Assembly: GCA_016703785.1 (NCBI GenBank)
Contig: JADJBM010000009.1
Span: forward strand, 62,001 to 126,000
DNA: 64,000 nt
From: Betaproteobacteria bacterium
Lineage (GTDB): Bacteria; Pseudomonadota; Gammaproteobacteria; Burkholderiales; Rhodocyclaceae
Direction: 5' to 3'
Made by a program: the position numbers and the translations under genes. Under the pieces are notes generated by a model, which had not been told where the DNA came from, searched no databases, and worked only from the letters and a program-made list of their open reading frames with translations. Shown here piece by piece: positions 15,857 through 24,144 of this stretch; positions within the stretch are counted from its first letter, which is position 1; every line of letters begins with the position of its first letter.

Positions 15857-15953
15857 TCCCCCTCTCCCCGCTCGCGGGGAGAGGGCTGGGGAGAGGGGTG
15901 GCAGCCGGCTTGCCCTCTCCTCCAACCCCTCTCCCGCAAGCGGGAGAGGGGAG
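15857..15953. repeat. paired CCCTCTCCC hairpins in the rnf operon
   Basis: Two GC-rich hairpins, CCCTCTCCCCG/CGGGGAGAGGG (about 15858-15885) and CCCCTCTCCCG/CGGGAGAGGGG (about 15927-15952), arranged as a larger inverted repeat. They fill the 142-bp gap between the oxidoreductase and rnfC. The CCCTCTCC...GGAGAGGG type is a common intergenic repeat in beta- and gammaproteobacteria. It may set differential mRNA stability inside the operon. Confidence 0.7.
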
Positions 15954-15974
15954 GCTGCGCTTACAACCGTTGTC

Positions 15975-17330
15975 ATGAAACTGCTGTCCTACTTCCGCGG
16001 CGAGGCTTTCCAGCGCGGCGTGCATCCGCCTGGCTTCAAGCACACCGCCGACATGCCGATCCGCCGCCTGCCCTTCGCGCCGCGCCTGGTCGTGCCGCTA
16101 TCGCAGCACATTGGCCGGCCCTCGCGGCCAATCGTGCGCGTGGGCGAGGAGGTGGTGCGCGGCCAGCCGATCGCGGAGGCCGACGGCTGGCTGTCGGTGC
16201 CGCAGCACGCGCCGGCCACCGGCGTGGTGGAGGCCATCGAGCTGCGCCCGAGCGCACGCGGGCCGTGGACGGAAAGCATCGTCATCCGCGTCTATGAGGC
16301 CTCGACCCAGGAAGTGCTGTGGGGCGCGCCGCAGGACATGGACGCCTTCCCGCCACAGGAAATCCTGCTGGCCGTGCAGCGCACCGGCATGGTCGGGCAG
16401 GGCGGCGCGGCCTTCCCGAGCCATGCCAAGCTGGCGCTGCCGGCGGGCGCCAGCGTGGAGACGCTGGTGATCAACGGGTGCGAGTGCGAGCCGTACCTGA
16501 CCTGCGACCACCGCCTCATGGTCGAGCATTCCAGCGACCTGATGGTCGGCATCCGCCATGCCATGCGCGCCACCGGGGCGAAGCGGGCCATCATCGGCGT
16601 GGAGGACAACAAGCCGGAAGCCGCAGAAGTCCTGCGTCGCGCGCTGCCGCCGACGGGCGACATCTTCGTCGAGAAGGTGCCGACCAAGTATCCGCAGGGC
16701 TCGGAGAAGATGCTCATCACGGCGCTGTTCGGCGTCGAGATTCCCTCAGGCAAGCTGCCGCTGGCATTGGGCATGGTGGTGCATAACGTCGGCACCCTGG
16801 CCGCACTCGGGCGGCTGTTGCCGTCGGGGCAGGGGCTCGTCGAGCGCGTCATCACCGTCGCCGGTCCCGGCGTGAAGCGCCCCGGCAACTACCGCGTGCC
16901 GATCGGCACGCCGCTGTCCTTCGTGCTCGCTCAGGCCGGCGCGCAGGTCTCCGGCGCAGGACAGGCGCGGCAGGTGATCCTCGGCGGCCCGATGATGGGA
17001 CAATCGGTCGCCTCCCTCGACGTGCCAGTGACGAAAGGCGTTTCCGGCGTGCTGGTGTTCCGCGGCGAGGACATGGCGGCGAACGAGGGGCGCAAGACCT
17101 ACCCCTGCATCAAGTGCGGCGAATGCGTTGAATCCTGCCCGATGGGCCTCAACCCGTCGATGCTGGGCATGCTGGCCGCCCGACGGGAGTACGACCTGAT
17201 GGGAGAGAAGTACCACCTCGGCGACTGCTTCGAGTGCGGCAGTTGCACCTGGATCTGCCCCTCGAACATCCCCCTGGTGCAGCAGTTCCGCATCGCCAAG
17301 CAGATCCTGCGCGAGAAGGCGGTGGCGTGA
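15975..17330 (+). CDS. rnfC: electron transport complex subunit RnfC
   Basis: 451 residues. Barrel-sandwich N-terminus (RGEAFQRGVHPPGFK), the flavin/NADH loop GMVGQGGAAFPSHAKL (about 137-152), VINGCECEPYLTCD, VPTKYPQGSEKMLI, and two ferredoxin motifs, CIKCGECVESCPMGLNP (about 378) and CFECGSCTWICPSNIP (about 417). RnfC is the NADH-interacting subunit of the Rnf complex. Length matches the compact form without the long Ala-rich tail of E. coli RsxC. It follows the oxidoreductase after the paired hairpins. Confidence 0.95.
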   Translation: MKLLSYFRGEAFQRGVHPPGFKHTADMPIRRLPFAPRLVVPLSQHIGRPSRPIVRVGEEVVRGQPIAEADGWLSVPQHAPATGVVEAIELRPSARGPWTESIVIRVYEASTQEVLWGAPQDMDAFPPQEILLAVQRTGMVGQGGAAFPSHAKLALPAGASVETLVINGCECEPYLTCDHRLMVEHSSDLMVGIRHAMRATGAKRAIIGVEDNKPEAAEVLRRALPPTGDIFVEKVPTKYPQGSEKMLITALFGVEIPSGKLPLALGMVVHNVGTLAALGRLLPSGQGLVERVITVAGPGVKRPGNYRVPIGTPLSFVLAQAGAQVSGAGQARQVILGGPMMGQSVASLDVPVTKGVSGVLVFRGEDMAANEGRKTYPCIKCGECVESCPMGLNPSMLGMLAARREYDLMGEKYHLGDCFECGSCTWICPSNIPLVQQFRIAKQILREKAVA

Positions 17331-17354
17331 GCGCCAGAGCAACCTTCCCCCCAT

Positions 17355-17375
17355 CCCCCTTCCCGCGGAAGGGGG
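17355..17375. repeat. hairpin CCCCCTT/AAGGGGG between rnfC and rnfD
   Basis: A 7-bp perfect stem with loop CCCGCGG in the 79-bp gap. It resembles the hairpin at 7193 and may be an intergenic repeat or mRNA-stability element. Confidence 0.5.
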
Positions 17376-17409
17376 TGACGTACGTTCGCCGGCGTTGCCG
17401 GCTCCCCCT

Positions 17410-18558
17410 ATGAGCGCCCTCACGGAAATCCGCAGCGCGCCGCACATCAAGAGCCCGCGCAGCGTCGAGCAGATCATGCGCAACGTGGTGTTCTCGCTGC
17501 TGCCGGTGTGCGCCTTCTTCGTCTATCAGTACGGCCTTTCGGCGGCGGCATCGATCCTCGTCGTCACCGCCGCCTGCCTGCTCACCGAGCGCCTGTTCGT
17601 CCGCCTCGGCGGCCAGGCGGGGGACCTGTCCGATTACTCGGCCACCATCACCGGCGTCCTGCTGGGGCTGACTTTGCCGCCGGGCTTCCCGCTGTGGATG
17701 GGCTTCGTGGCCGGCTTCACGGCCATCGCCCTGGGCAAGGCGCTGTTTGGCGGCATCGGCTTCAATGTCTTCAATCCCGCGCTGGTGGGACGGGCCTTCG
17801 TGCAGGCGGCCTTCCCCGCGGCGATCGCGACCTACACCCCGTCCTTCCTGCCGGGACGCTTCACGGAATTCATCCCGTCCTCGCTGGCGTGGCCGCTGAT
17901 GGCGCCGGCCGATACCGCCGCCTGGCTGAAGGGCATGCAACTCGATGCGTGGACCGGCGCCACGCCGCTGGCCAAATGGAAGTTCGAGGGCACCCTGACC
18001 GATGCCGGGGATCTGCTGACTTCGCTGGCCGGCCACATGGCGGTGGGACCATCGCCGGCCTTGATCCTGCTTTGCGGCGCCTACCTGGCGCTGCGCCGCT
18101 TCATGGACTGGCGCATTCCGGCGGCCATTCTCGGCAGCGCCGGCCTGACCGCCTGGCTGATCTACGCGATCGGCGGCCCGAAGTATCCCGATCCCTTCTT
18201 CATGCTGTTCTCCGGCGGCCTGATCCTCGGCGCCGTCTACATGGCCACCGACATGGCGACGTCGCCGGTGACGCCGCGGGGCATGTGGGTCTACGGCGGG
18301 CTGATCGGGGTACTGACCGTGATGATCCGTTATTACGGCGGCCTGCCCGAGGGTGTCATGTACGCCATCCTCATTGCCAACGCAGCGACGCCGCTGATCG
18401 AACAGATCACCCAGCCGACGCCGTTCGGCAAGGGCGCGTCGATCCGCGCGGGCCGTTCCGCCTCTTACACGCTGCATCCGGATTACATCTCGCGCGAGGA
18501 AGCGGCGGCGAAGACGTCGAAGAAGCGCTTCTTCAAGAACAAGCCGAAGAAACCATGA
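17410..18558 (+). CDS. rnfD: electron transport complex subunit RnfD
   Basis: 382 residues, polytopic. Begins SALTEIRSAPHIKSPRSVEQ, then hydrophobic helices such as VVFSLLPVCAFFVYQYGLSA and FPLWMGFVAGFTAIALG. The conserved GIGFNVFNPALVGRAF is present, and TGATPLAK near residue 180 fits the Thr that carries covalent FMN. C-terminal residues are basic (KKRFFKNKPKKP). ATG at 17410 is preferred to an in-frame TTG five codons earlier. It overlaps rnfG by four bases. Motif copy 9 lies antisense at the helix read as TGVLLGLTLPPG. Confidence 0.94.
   Translation: MSALTEIRSAPHIKSPRSVEQIMRNVVFSLLPVCAFFVYQYGLSAAASILVVTAACLLTERLFVRLGGQAGDLSDYSATITGVLLGLTLPPGFPLWMGFVAGFTAIALGKALFGGIGFNVFNPALVGRAFVQAAFPAAIATYTPSFLPGRFTEFIPSSLAWPLMAPADTAAWLKGMQLDAWTGATPLAKWKFEGTLTDAGDLLTSLAGHMAVGPSPALILLCGAYLALRRFMDWRIPAAILGSAGLTAWLIYAIGGPKYPDPFFMLFSGGLILGAVYMATDMATSPVTPRGMWVYGGLIGVLTVMIRYYGGLPEGVMYAILIANAATPLIEQITQPTPFGKGASIRAGRSASYTLHPDYISREEAAAKTSKKRFFKNKPKKP
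17652..17675 (-). repeat. 24-bp bipartite dispersed motif, copy 9
   Basis: Minus strand: AAAGTCAG, middle CCCCAGCAGGA, then CGCCG (one change), inside rnfD. Only the DNA pattern is notable; the peptide is an ordinary membrane helix. Confidence 0.6.
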
Positions 18559-19238
18559 ACCCGAGTGATCAGGCGCCCCAGGCCACCTCCGCCGCGTCGC
18601 TGGTGAAAACGCTGGGACTCGTTTCGGCGCTGTGCGGCGTCATCATCGTCGGTGCCTATCAGGGTACTTACGAGGCTGCTGCGGCCAACCGCCGCCTGGC
18701 GCTCGAGCGAACGATTTTCAGGATCGTTCCTGCGGCGAAAACCATGAGCGAATGGCAGGCCACGACACAAGGCATTCGGCCGGCAGGGGGCGAGGCGGCC
18801 GCCGGCGCGATCAAGTTCTACGCCGCGTACGCCGCGGACGGCAGCCTGGCCGGCATTGCCGTCGAAGGTGCGGCGAAGGGCTACGCCGACGTGGTACGCA
18901 TCCTCTACGGCTACTCGCCCGATTGCCAGTGCGTCAACGGCATCGGCGTGGTGGCAATGAAAGAAACGCCCGGCATCGGCGACAAGATCATCACGGATGA
19001 AGCCTTCCTGGCGAACTTCAAGGCGCTGGACGTGAAGCTCGACCAGGAACTGGCGAGGCTGGCCAACGAGGTGAAGGTCGTCAAGCAGGGGAGCAAGACG
19101 GACGCCTGGCAGATCGACGCCATTTCCGGTGCGACGGTCACTTCCCGGGCGGTGGGCAAGGCGATCAACGACAGCGCCCAAGTGCTGCTACCGAAGCTGG
19201 TGCCGAATATCGAGCAATTGCGGAAAAAAGAATCATGA
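18555..19238 (+). CDS. rnfG: electron transport complex subunit RnfG
   Basis: 227 residues. One N-terminal membrane helix (LVKTLGLVSALCGVIIVGAY) and a periplasmic FMN-binding domain. The covalent flavin motif SGATVTSRAVGKAI appears at about 195-208, after MKETPGIGDKI. RnfG carries FMN on Thr and moves electrons on the periplasmic side. ATGA overlap with the rnfD stop indicates coupling. An unusual CQC pair (SPDCQCVNG) is in the domain. Confidence 0.93.
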   Translation: MNPSDQAPQATSAASLVKTLGLVSALCGVIIVGAYQGTYEAAAANRRLALERTIFRIVPAAKTMSEWQATTQGIRPAGGEAAAGAIKFYAAYAADGSLAGIAVEGAAKGYADVVRILYGYSPDCQCVNGIGVVAMKETPGIGDKIITDEAFLANFKALDVKLDQELARLANEVKVVKQGSKTDAWQIDAISGATVTSRAVGKAINDSAQVLLPKLVPNIEQLRKKES

Positions 19239-19882
19239 AAGATCTTTCCCAAGCCAAAAATTTCGACGAGTTCATGGAGGGCATCTGGCGCCAGAATCCG
19301 GTGTTCGTCATGGTGCTGGGCATGTGCCCGGCCCTTGCGGTGACCGTCTCGGCCGTGAACGCCCTGGCCATGGGTTTTGCCACCACCTTCGTGCTGGTTT
19401 GCTCCTGCCTGCTGGTGTCGCTGATGCGCAAGCTGGTGCCGAAGGAGGTGCGCATCGCCACCTACATCGTCATCATCGCCACCTTCGTCACGGTGGTCGA
19501 TTACATCATCCAGGCGCTGAGCCTGGAGCTCTACGAGGCGCTCGGCGCCTTCATCCAGCTCATCGTGGTGAATTGCATCATCCTCGGCCGCGCCGAGGCG
19601 CATGCCTCGAAGCATCCGCCCTTGACGGCCATCACCAATGCGCTGGGCATGGGCATCGGCTTCACCATCGGACTTTTTGCGCTGGGCGGCGTGCGCGAAA
19701 TCCTCGGTGCAGGCAAGTTCTTCGGCGTGTCGCTCTTCGGTGCGAACTTCCAACCCTGGGTGGTGATGGTGCTGCCGCCGGGCGGCTTCTTCGTGCTCGG
19801 CGCCTGGCTGCTGCTCTTCGCTGCGCTCAAACGCCGCAAGGAAGCGCACCTGGCGGCTTCGGGAGACGGCCATGGCGCCTGA
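19235..19882 (+). CDS. rnfE: electron transport complex subunit RnfE
   Basis: 215 residues, about six membrane helices. Starts KDLSQAKNFDEFMEGIWRQN and carries the conserved NPVFVMVLGMCPALAVT, where the Cys helps bind the intramembrane iron site, plus NCIILGRAEAHASKHPP. RnfE and RnfA form the inverted pair at the membrane core of the complex. It overlaps rnfG by four bases and rnfA by eleven. Confidence 0.95.
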   Translation: MKDLSQAKNFDEFMEGIWRQNPVFVMVLGMCPALAVTVSAVNALAMGFATTFVLVCSCLLVSLMRKLVPKEVRIATYIVIIATFVTVVDYIIQALSLELYEALGAFIQLIVVNCIILGRAEAHASKHPPLTAITNALGMGIGFTIGLFALGGVREILGAGKFFGVSLFGANFQPWVVMVLPPGGFFVLGAWLLLFAALKRRKEAHLAASGDGHGA

Positions 19883-20453
19883 ATCGCTCAGCCAGATATT
19901 CCTCTCCGCCGCGCTGGCCAACAATTTCGTGCTGGCAATGTTCCTCGGCCTGTGCCCCTTTCTCGGCGTGTCGGGGCGCATGGACACGGCCTTCCCGATG
20001 GGGCTGGCCTCGGCTTTCGTCATGCTGGTGGCCTCGCTGTGCGCCTTCGGCCTGAACCTGCTGCTGACCATTTTCCACCTGGAATTCCTGCGCCTGATCG
20101 CCTACATCGTGGTGATCGCCTCTTCGGTGCAACTCGTCGAGATGGTCCTGAAGAAGCACAGCCCGGCATTGTTCCGCGCGCTCGGCATCTACCTGCCGCT
20201 GATCACCACCAACTGCGCCGTTCTCGGCGTGGCGCTGTTCCAGACTGCGCGCGAATACAGCTTCATGCAATCGCTGGCCTTCTCCCTGGGCGCGGGGGCG
20301 GGCTTCACCCTGGCGCTGGTGCTTATGGCCAGCGTGCGGGAACGCCTGAAACTGTCGAATGTTCCCGGCGTAGTGCAGGGCACCGCCCTGTCGCTCATGC
20401 TGGCTGGGCTGCTGTCGATGGCCTTCATGGGTTTTGCCGGGCTGGGTGGGTGA
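19872..20453 (+). CDS. rnfA: electron transport complex subunit RnfA
   Basis: 193 residues, six helices. Conserved ALANNFVLAMFLGLCPFLGV, LRLIAYIVVIASSVQLVEM, and TTNCAVLGVALFQ. It pairs with RnfE in inverted topology, each giving a cysteine to the central Fe site. It is last of the core rnf genes, an order (B, C, D, G, E, A) unlike rnfABCDGE of Rhodobacter and E. coli. Its stop overlaps the next small gene by one base. Confidence 0.95.
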   Translation: MAPESLSQIFLSAALANNFVLAMFLGLCPFLGVSGRMDTAFPMGLASAFVMLVASLCAFGLNLLLTIFHLEFLRLIAYIVVIASSVQLVEMVLKKHSPALFRALGIYLPLITTNCAVLGVALFQTAREYSFMQSLAFSLGAGAGFTLALVLMASVRERLKLSNVPGVVQGTALSLMLAGLLSMAFMGFAGLGG

Positions 20454-20647
20454 TGGCGACGTACCTTGCCGCAATCGGCCTGATTTTTGCCATCCTGATG
20501 GGCGGCATCCTGGTGCAGCGGCTATACCGGCGTTTCGCCAGGCGCCATCCCGAGTTGGGCCCCTTCCGCGATGAAGAGAACGGCTGCGGCACCTGCTCGG
20601 CCGGTAGCGGTTGCAGCAGCTCCTCCTGTTCCACAAACCCCAGGTAG
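20453..20647 (+). CDS. small Cys-rich membrane protein ending the rnf operon
   Basis: 64 residues. One N-terminal helix (YLAAIGLIFAILMGGILVQR) is followed by a basic segment and a C-terminus with five cysteines (CGTCSAGSGCSSSSC). The start ATG overlaps the rnfA stop (TGATG), so it is co-translated. It resembles the FeoB-associated Cys-rich proteins and, in size and layout, NqrM, which helps assemble the iron site of the related Nqr complex. An Rnf assembly role is therefore an inference from context. Confidence 0.75.
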   Translation: MATYLAAIGLIFAILMGGILVQRLYRRFARRHPELGPFRDEENGCGTCSAGSGCSSSSCSTNPR

Positions 20648-20766
20648 TCATTTACCGTTGCACGTCGGGATCGGGCGACACTCGCCGGTAGCCTATTTGA
20701 AGTCTAGAATGGCTTCGCAGGCCTTGCGGCTGAGGGGGCTCCTGAAAGGGATATGCTGCGGGGAGG

Positions 20767-20842
20767 TGGCTCCCCGACCTGGGCTCGAACCAGGGACACA
20801 CGGATTAACAGTCCGTTGCTCTACCAACTGAGCTATCGGGGA
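20767..20842 (-). tRNA. tRNA-Asn (anticodon GTT)
   Basis: A 76-nt cloverleaf on the minus strand with acceptor arms TCCCCGA and TCGGGGA, D-loop AGCTCAGTTGGTAGAGC, anticodon GTT (20807-20809) in CTGTTAA, T-loop GGTTCGAGCCC and encoded CCA. It is single, between the rnf operon and a rightward AsmA-like gene. Confidence 0.97.
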
Positions 20843-20932
20843 AATGCCGAGGCGCGAATGGTAGACATTTAGCCGAAGTGCGTCAAGCCGTACGCGTGTA
20901 GAATCGGCACGGTTACTTGGCTGGCATAAGAA

Positions 20933-22714
20933 ATGGACAAGAACACAGTCTTCGTCAAGACCAAGGAAGGTGAGGAGGCGGTGCGCCAGCGTACGCGCCT
21001 GGTCCAGCGCAACCTGCGCAATATCCTCATCATGGTCGATGGCCATGCTACCGTTGCCGATCTAGCCATGCGATTCGGCGACGAGAATGCGGCGCAAGCC
21101 GCCCTGGCCGAGTTGCTGGCTAGCAGCCTGATTGCGGAATCGAGCAAACCGTTCGATCCGGACGCCACGCAACCCCTGGAGGACTTCGGAGACTTGGTCG
21201 AGGATCTGCCTGTACTCACCCGGCAGATCGAACCGGATCCTTCGCCCGCTAACGGCGCCACGCCTGATTCGCAGCCGATACCGCAGCCTGTCTTCGAGGA
21301 GATTGAACTGCCGGCGCCGGAATATGAATCCCTGCCACCGCCTTCCCGAACGGCTCCACCACCCGAACACGCCACGCAGCAAACGGTCGCGTCGGATTCG
21401 GGCTGGTTCGAGCGCATCAAGGCGCGGCTTGCACACAAGGCAGGGGAACCGACGAGCGCGCAGGTCGATCTGGAACCGATCGGTCGCCGTACGAAGGACT
21501 TGACCTGGCCAGTCCGCGCGCTGCTAGCTATTCTTGGAGCCGCCGTCCTGTCGGCACTGACTTTGGTGCTGTATCCCTACGGCCGCCATCTGCCGGACAT
21601 CGAGCGAGGAGCCTCGGCCATGCTGCAGGACTCGGTGAAGATCGGCGATCTGGGGTTTTCCTTTCTGCCACGACCACACCTTGCCTTGCGCGGCGTCAAG
21701 GTCGGCAAGGATGCGCACTTGACCGTCGCGACCGTGCGCGCGATGCCGGATTTTCTGACGCTCATGGGTGGGAAGAAGGTCTTTCACGAACTCGAGTTCG
21801 AGAGGGTGTCCATCAAGGGTCCAGGCCTGGGCCGGCTGGCGTTGGCCGGCGTCGGTGCCGACCGCGCTGGCGTGGACATACGCCACATTGCCCTGAGAGG
21901 CTTGAGTGTGACGATTGGCGACGTACTCCTCGACAATCTCGGCGGAGAGGTGATGATGAGCGCCGCAGGGGCGCCCGAGAAGATCCTGCTGCACAACGCC
22001 GACAATACGCTCAAAATGGAATTGCAGCCGATGGCCGAGGGGTATCGTATTACGGCAATCGGCAGCAACTGGAAAACCCCTTTCAAGCCGAGCCTGACCT
22101 TACAGTTAATCGACGTGAACGGAGAGCTGCGGGACGGGCGCCTGGATCTGAGCAAGATCGAAGGCCGGGCCTATGATGGGCAGGTCGAGGGCAGGGCTGC
22201 CATCGAGTGGGCGGGCGGTGCATCGCTCACAAGCAACCTCGATTTCAGGCACATGAATGCGACCAAGCTGCTGGCGGCCCTCGGATCGGACCTTTCGGCC
22301 GAAGGAGAGCTGACCGCCCGCCTGCGGCTCGAAGCCAAGGCGGACAAGCTCGTCAATCTGACGGATGCGCTTCGTACCGATGCCTCGTTCGAATTGAAAC
22401 GCGGTGCAGTAAAAGGATTCGATCTGGGCGAGGCAGCGCGCAGAACGGGAAGCGCGCCGACGCGAGGCGGCGAGACGAAATTCGAACAGATGACCGGCAC
22501 GCTCCAGTGCACGCCGAAGGACTGCCGCCTCGGCAATCTGCGGCTCAGTTCCGGCCTGTTCAAGTCCAGCGGCTACCTCGTCATTGCCGGAAATGCGCAG
22601 CTGAGTGGAGGCGCGGATGTCGAACTCAGGGGCTCTGCTGCAACGCATAGGATGCCGCTGACCATCAGCGGCACGGCGAAGGACCCACTACTGACGCCGG
22701 GTCGCCCCCGATAG
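20933..22714 (+). CDS. AsmA-family membrane protein with N-terminal cytoplasmic region
   Basis: 593 residues. The N-terminal 90 residues look like a winged-helix-like segment (VQRNLRNILIMVDGHATVAD, LAMRFGDENAAQAALAELL). A Pro/Glu-rich linker leads to one membrane helix (WPVRALLAILGAAVLSALTL, about 191-210). The rest is an AsmA-like periplasmic region with DSVKIGDLGFSFLPRPHLAL, GVKVGKD, and a C-terminal AsmA signature (LDLSKIEGRAYDG, LRLSSGLFKSSGYLVIAG, PLTISGTAKDPLLTPG). AsmA proteins are linked to lipid transport between membranes. Motif copy 10 lies in the membrane helix codons. Confidence 0.72.
   Translation: MDKNTVFVKTKEGEEAVRQRTRLVQRNLRNILIMVDGHATVADLAMRFGDENAAQAALAELLASSLIAESSKPFDPDATQPLEDFGDLVEDLPVLTRQIEPDPSPANGATPDSQPIPQPVFEEIELPAPEYESLPPPSRTAPPPEHATQQTVASDSGWFERIKARLAHKAGEPTSAQVDLEPIGRRTKDLTWPVRALLAILGAAVLSALTLVLYPYGRHLPDIERGASAMLQDSVKIGDLGFSFLPRPHLALRGVKVGKDAHLTVATVRAMPDFLTLMGGKKVFHELEFERVSIKGPGLGRLALAGVGADRAGVDIRHIALRGLSVTIGDVLLDNLGGEVMMSAAGAPEKILLHNADNTLKMELQPMAEGYRITAIGSNWKTPFKPSLTLQLIDVNGELRDGRLDLSKIEGRAYDGQVEGRAAIEWAGGASLTSNLDFRHMNATKLLAALGSDLSAEGELTARLRLEAKADKLVNLTDALRTDASFELKRGAVKGFDLGEAARRTGSAPTRGGETKFEQMTGTLQCTPKDCRLGNLRLSSGLFKSSGYLVIAGNAQLSGGADVELRGSAATHRMPLTISGTAKDPLLTPGRPR
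21541..21564 (-). repeat. 24-bp bipartite dispersed motif, copy 10
   Basis: Minus strand: AAAGTCAG, middle TGCCGACAGGA, then CGGCG, inside the AsmA-like gene, read as AAVLSALTL in the membrane helix. Confidence 0.75.
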
Positions 22715-22777
22715 GCCGGTGGCGCGGGAAAACGGACGCCCGGGGCCCCCGGCCGTCATGCTACCCGCGTTTCTCTC

Positions 22778-23986
22778 TCATTTCCCGAGCACAGCGGTAA
22801 TTGCGTCAGCGACGTAGTCGAGGTTCTTCGTATTCAGCGCGGCCAGGCAGATGCGACCGGTGCTGACGGCATAGATGCCGAACTCGGTTTTCATGCGCTC
22901 CACCTGATCGGCCGTCAGGCCGGTGTAGGAGAACATGCCGCGCTGCTGGGCGACGAAGGAGAAGTCCTGCGCCACGCCGCGTGCTTTGAGCTTCTCCACC
23001 AGCCCGGTGCGCATGGCGCGGATGCGGTCGCGCATGCCGGCCAGTTCCTCTTCCCACATCTTGCGCAGTTCGGGGCTGGAGAGCACCGCCGCGACGATGG
23101 CGCCGCCGTGGGTCGGCGGGTTGGAGTAGTTGGTGCGGACGACGCGCTTCACCTGCGACATCACCCGAGCCGACTCGTCCTTGTTGGCGGTGACGATGGA
23201 CAGCGCGCCGACGCGCTCGCCGTAGAGCGAGAAGGACTTGGAGAAGGAGCTCGAGACGAAGAACTCCAGGCCGGAACCGGCGAACAGCTTGAGCGCCAGG
23301 GCGTCGGACTCGATACCGTCGGCGAAGCCCTGATAGGCCATGTCGATGAAGGCGACCAGGCCGCGCGTACGAACTATCTCGACCACTTCCTTCCACTGCG
23401 CTTCGCCGAGATCGGCACCAGTCGGGTTGTGGCAGCAGGCATGCAGGACGACGATGCTGCCGGCGGGCAGGCCGGGCAGCGTCGCTTTCATGGCATCGAA
23501 TGCAACGCCGCGGGTGGCGGTATCGTAGTAGGGATAGTTTTCGACCTGGAAGCCTGCCGACTCGAAAAGCGCGCGGTGGTTTTCCCAGCTCGGATCGCTG
23601 ATGTAGACAGCGGCCGTCGGCAGCAGGCGCCGCAGGTAGTCGGCGCCGACCTTGAGGGCGCCGGTGCCGCCGAGCGCTTCGATGGTGACGACCCGGCCTT
23701 CCTTGAGCAGGGGCGATTCCGCGCCGAACAGCAGGTTCTGAACGGCCTGGTTGTAGCTGGCAGGCCCTTCTATCGGCTGATAGCCTCGTGCCGGCATGGC
23801 TTCGAGACGGGTCTTTTCCGCGGTGCGTACGGCGGCCAGCAGGGGAATCTTGCCGTTGTCGTCGCAATATACGCCGACGCCGAGATTCACCTTGTGACTG
23901 CGCGCATCGGCATTGAACGCCTCGTTGAGGCCGAGAATTGGGTCGCGGGGAGCCATCTCCACCGCTGCGAAAATAGAGGAAGTCAT
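22778..23986 (-). CDS. tyrB: aromatic amino acid / aspartate aminotransferase (class I PLP)
   Basis: 402 residues. The N-terminus SIFAAVEMAPRDPILGLNEA and VNLGVGVYCDDNGKIP are typical of AspC/TyrB. HACCHNPTGADL, FIDMAYQGFADG and SSSFSKSFSLYGERVGAL (PLP lysine at about 251) follow, and the substrate Arg lies in STGRICLAALN. It transfers amino groups between aromatic amino acids or aspartate and 2-oxoglutarate in the cytoplasm. Length fits the family. Monocistronic, convergent with the AsmA-like gene; substrate preference cannot be read from sequence. Confidence 0.92.
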   Translation of the reverse strand: MTSSIFAAVEMAPRDPILGLNEAFNADARSHKVNLGVGVYCDDNGKIPLLAAVRTAEKTRLEAMPARGYQPIEGPASYNQAVQNLLFGAESPLLKEGRVVTIEALGGTGALKVGADYLRRLLPTAAVYISDPSWENHRALFESAGFQVENYPYYDTATRGVAFDAMKATLPGLPAGSIVVLHACCHNPTGADLGEAQWKEVVEIVRTRGLVAFIDMAYQGFADGIESDALALKLFAGSGLEFFVSSSFSKSFSLYGERVGALSIVTANKDESARVMSQVKRVVRTNYSNPPTHGGAIVAAVLSSPELRKMWEEELAGMRDRIRAMRTGLVEKLKARGVAQDFSFVAQQRGMFSYTGLTADQVERMKTEFGIYAVSTGRICLAALNTKNLDYVADAITAVLGK

Positions 23987-24144
23987 GTCGGGTCAGTGAA
24001 AGCTGGGTAGATAAATAAAATGCGGCGCTATTGTACCTGCGCAGCAGGGTTGGCCCAAGTGAAGGCGTTTATCGGCGCATTCGCCGGACGGCTGCCGATG
24101 GACAGTCCCGGCATGTCCATTCCTGCATGAATTACAATCGCACG

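Noticed and set aside
15857..15953. Rho-independent terminator splitting the rnf operon
   Set aside because: The hairpins lack T-runs and look like a common intergenic repeat; rnfC follows with no separate promoter visible.
13040..15976. A 978-codon open frame on the minus strand opposite the oxidoreductase
   Set aside because: It is a shadow of a GC-rich gene: His/Arg/Gly-rich, no recognisable domain, and the plus strand carries clear Fe-S and TPP motifs.
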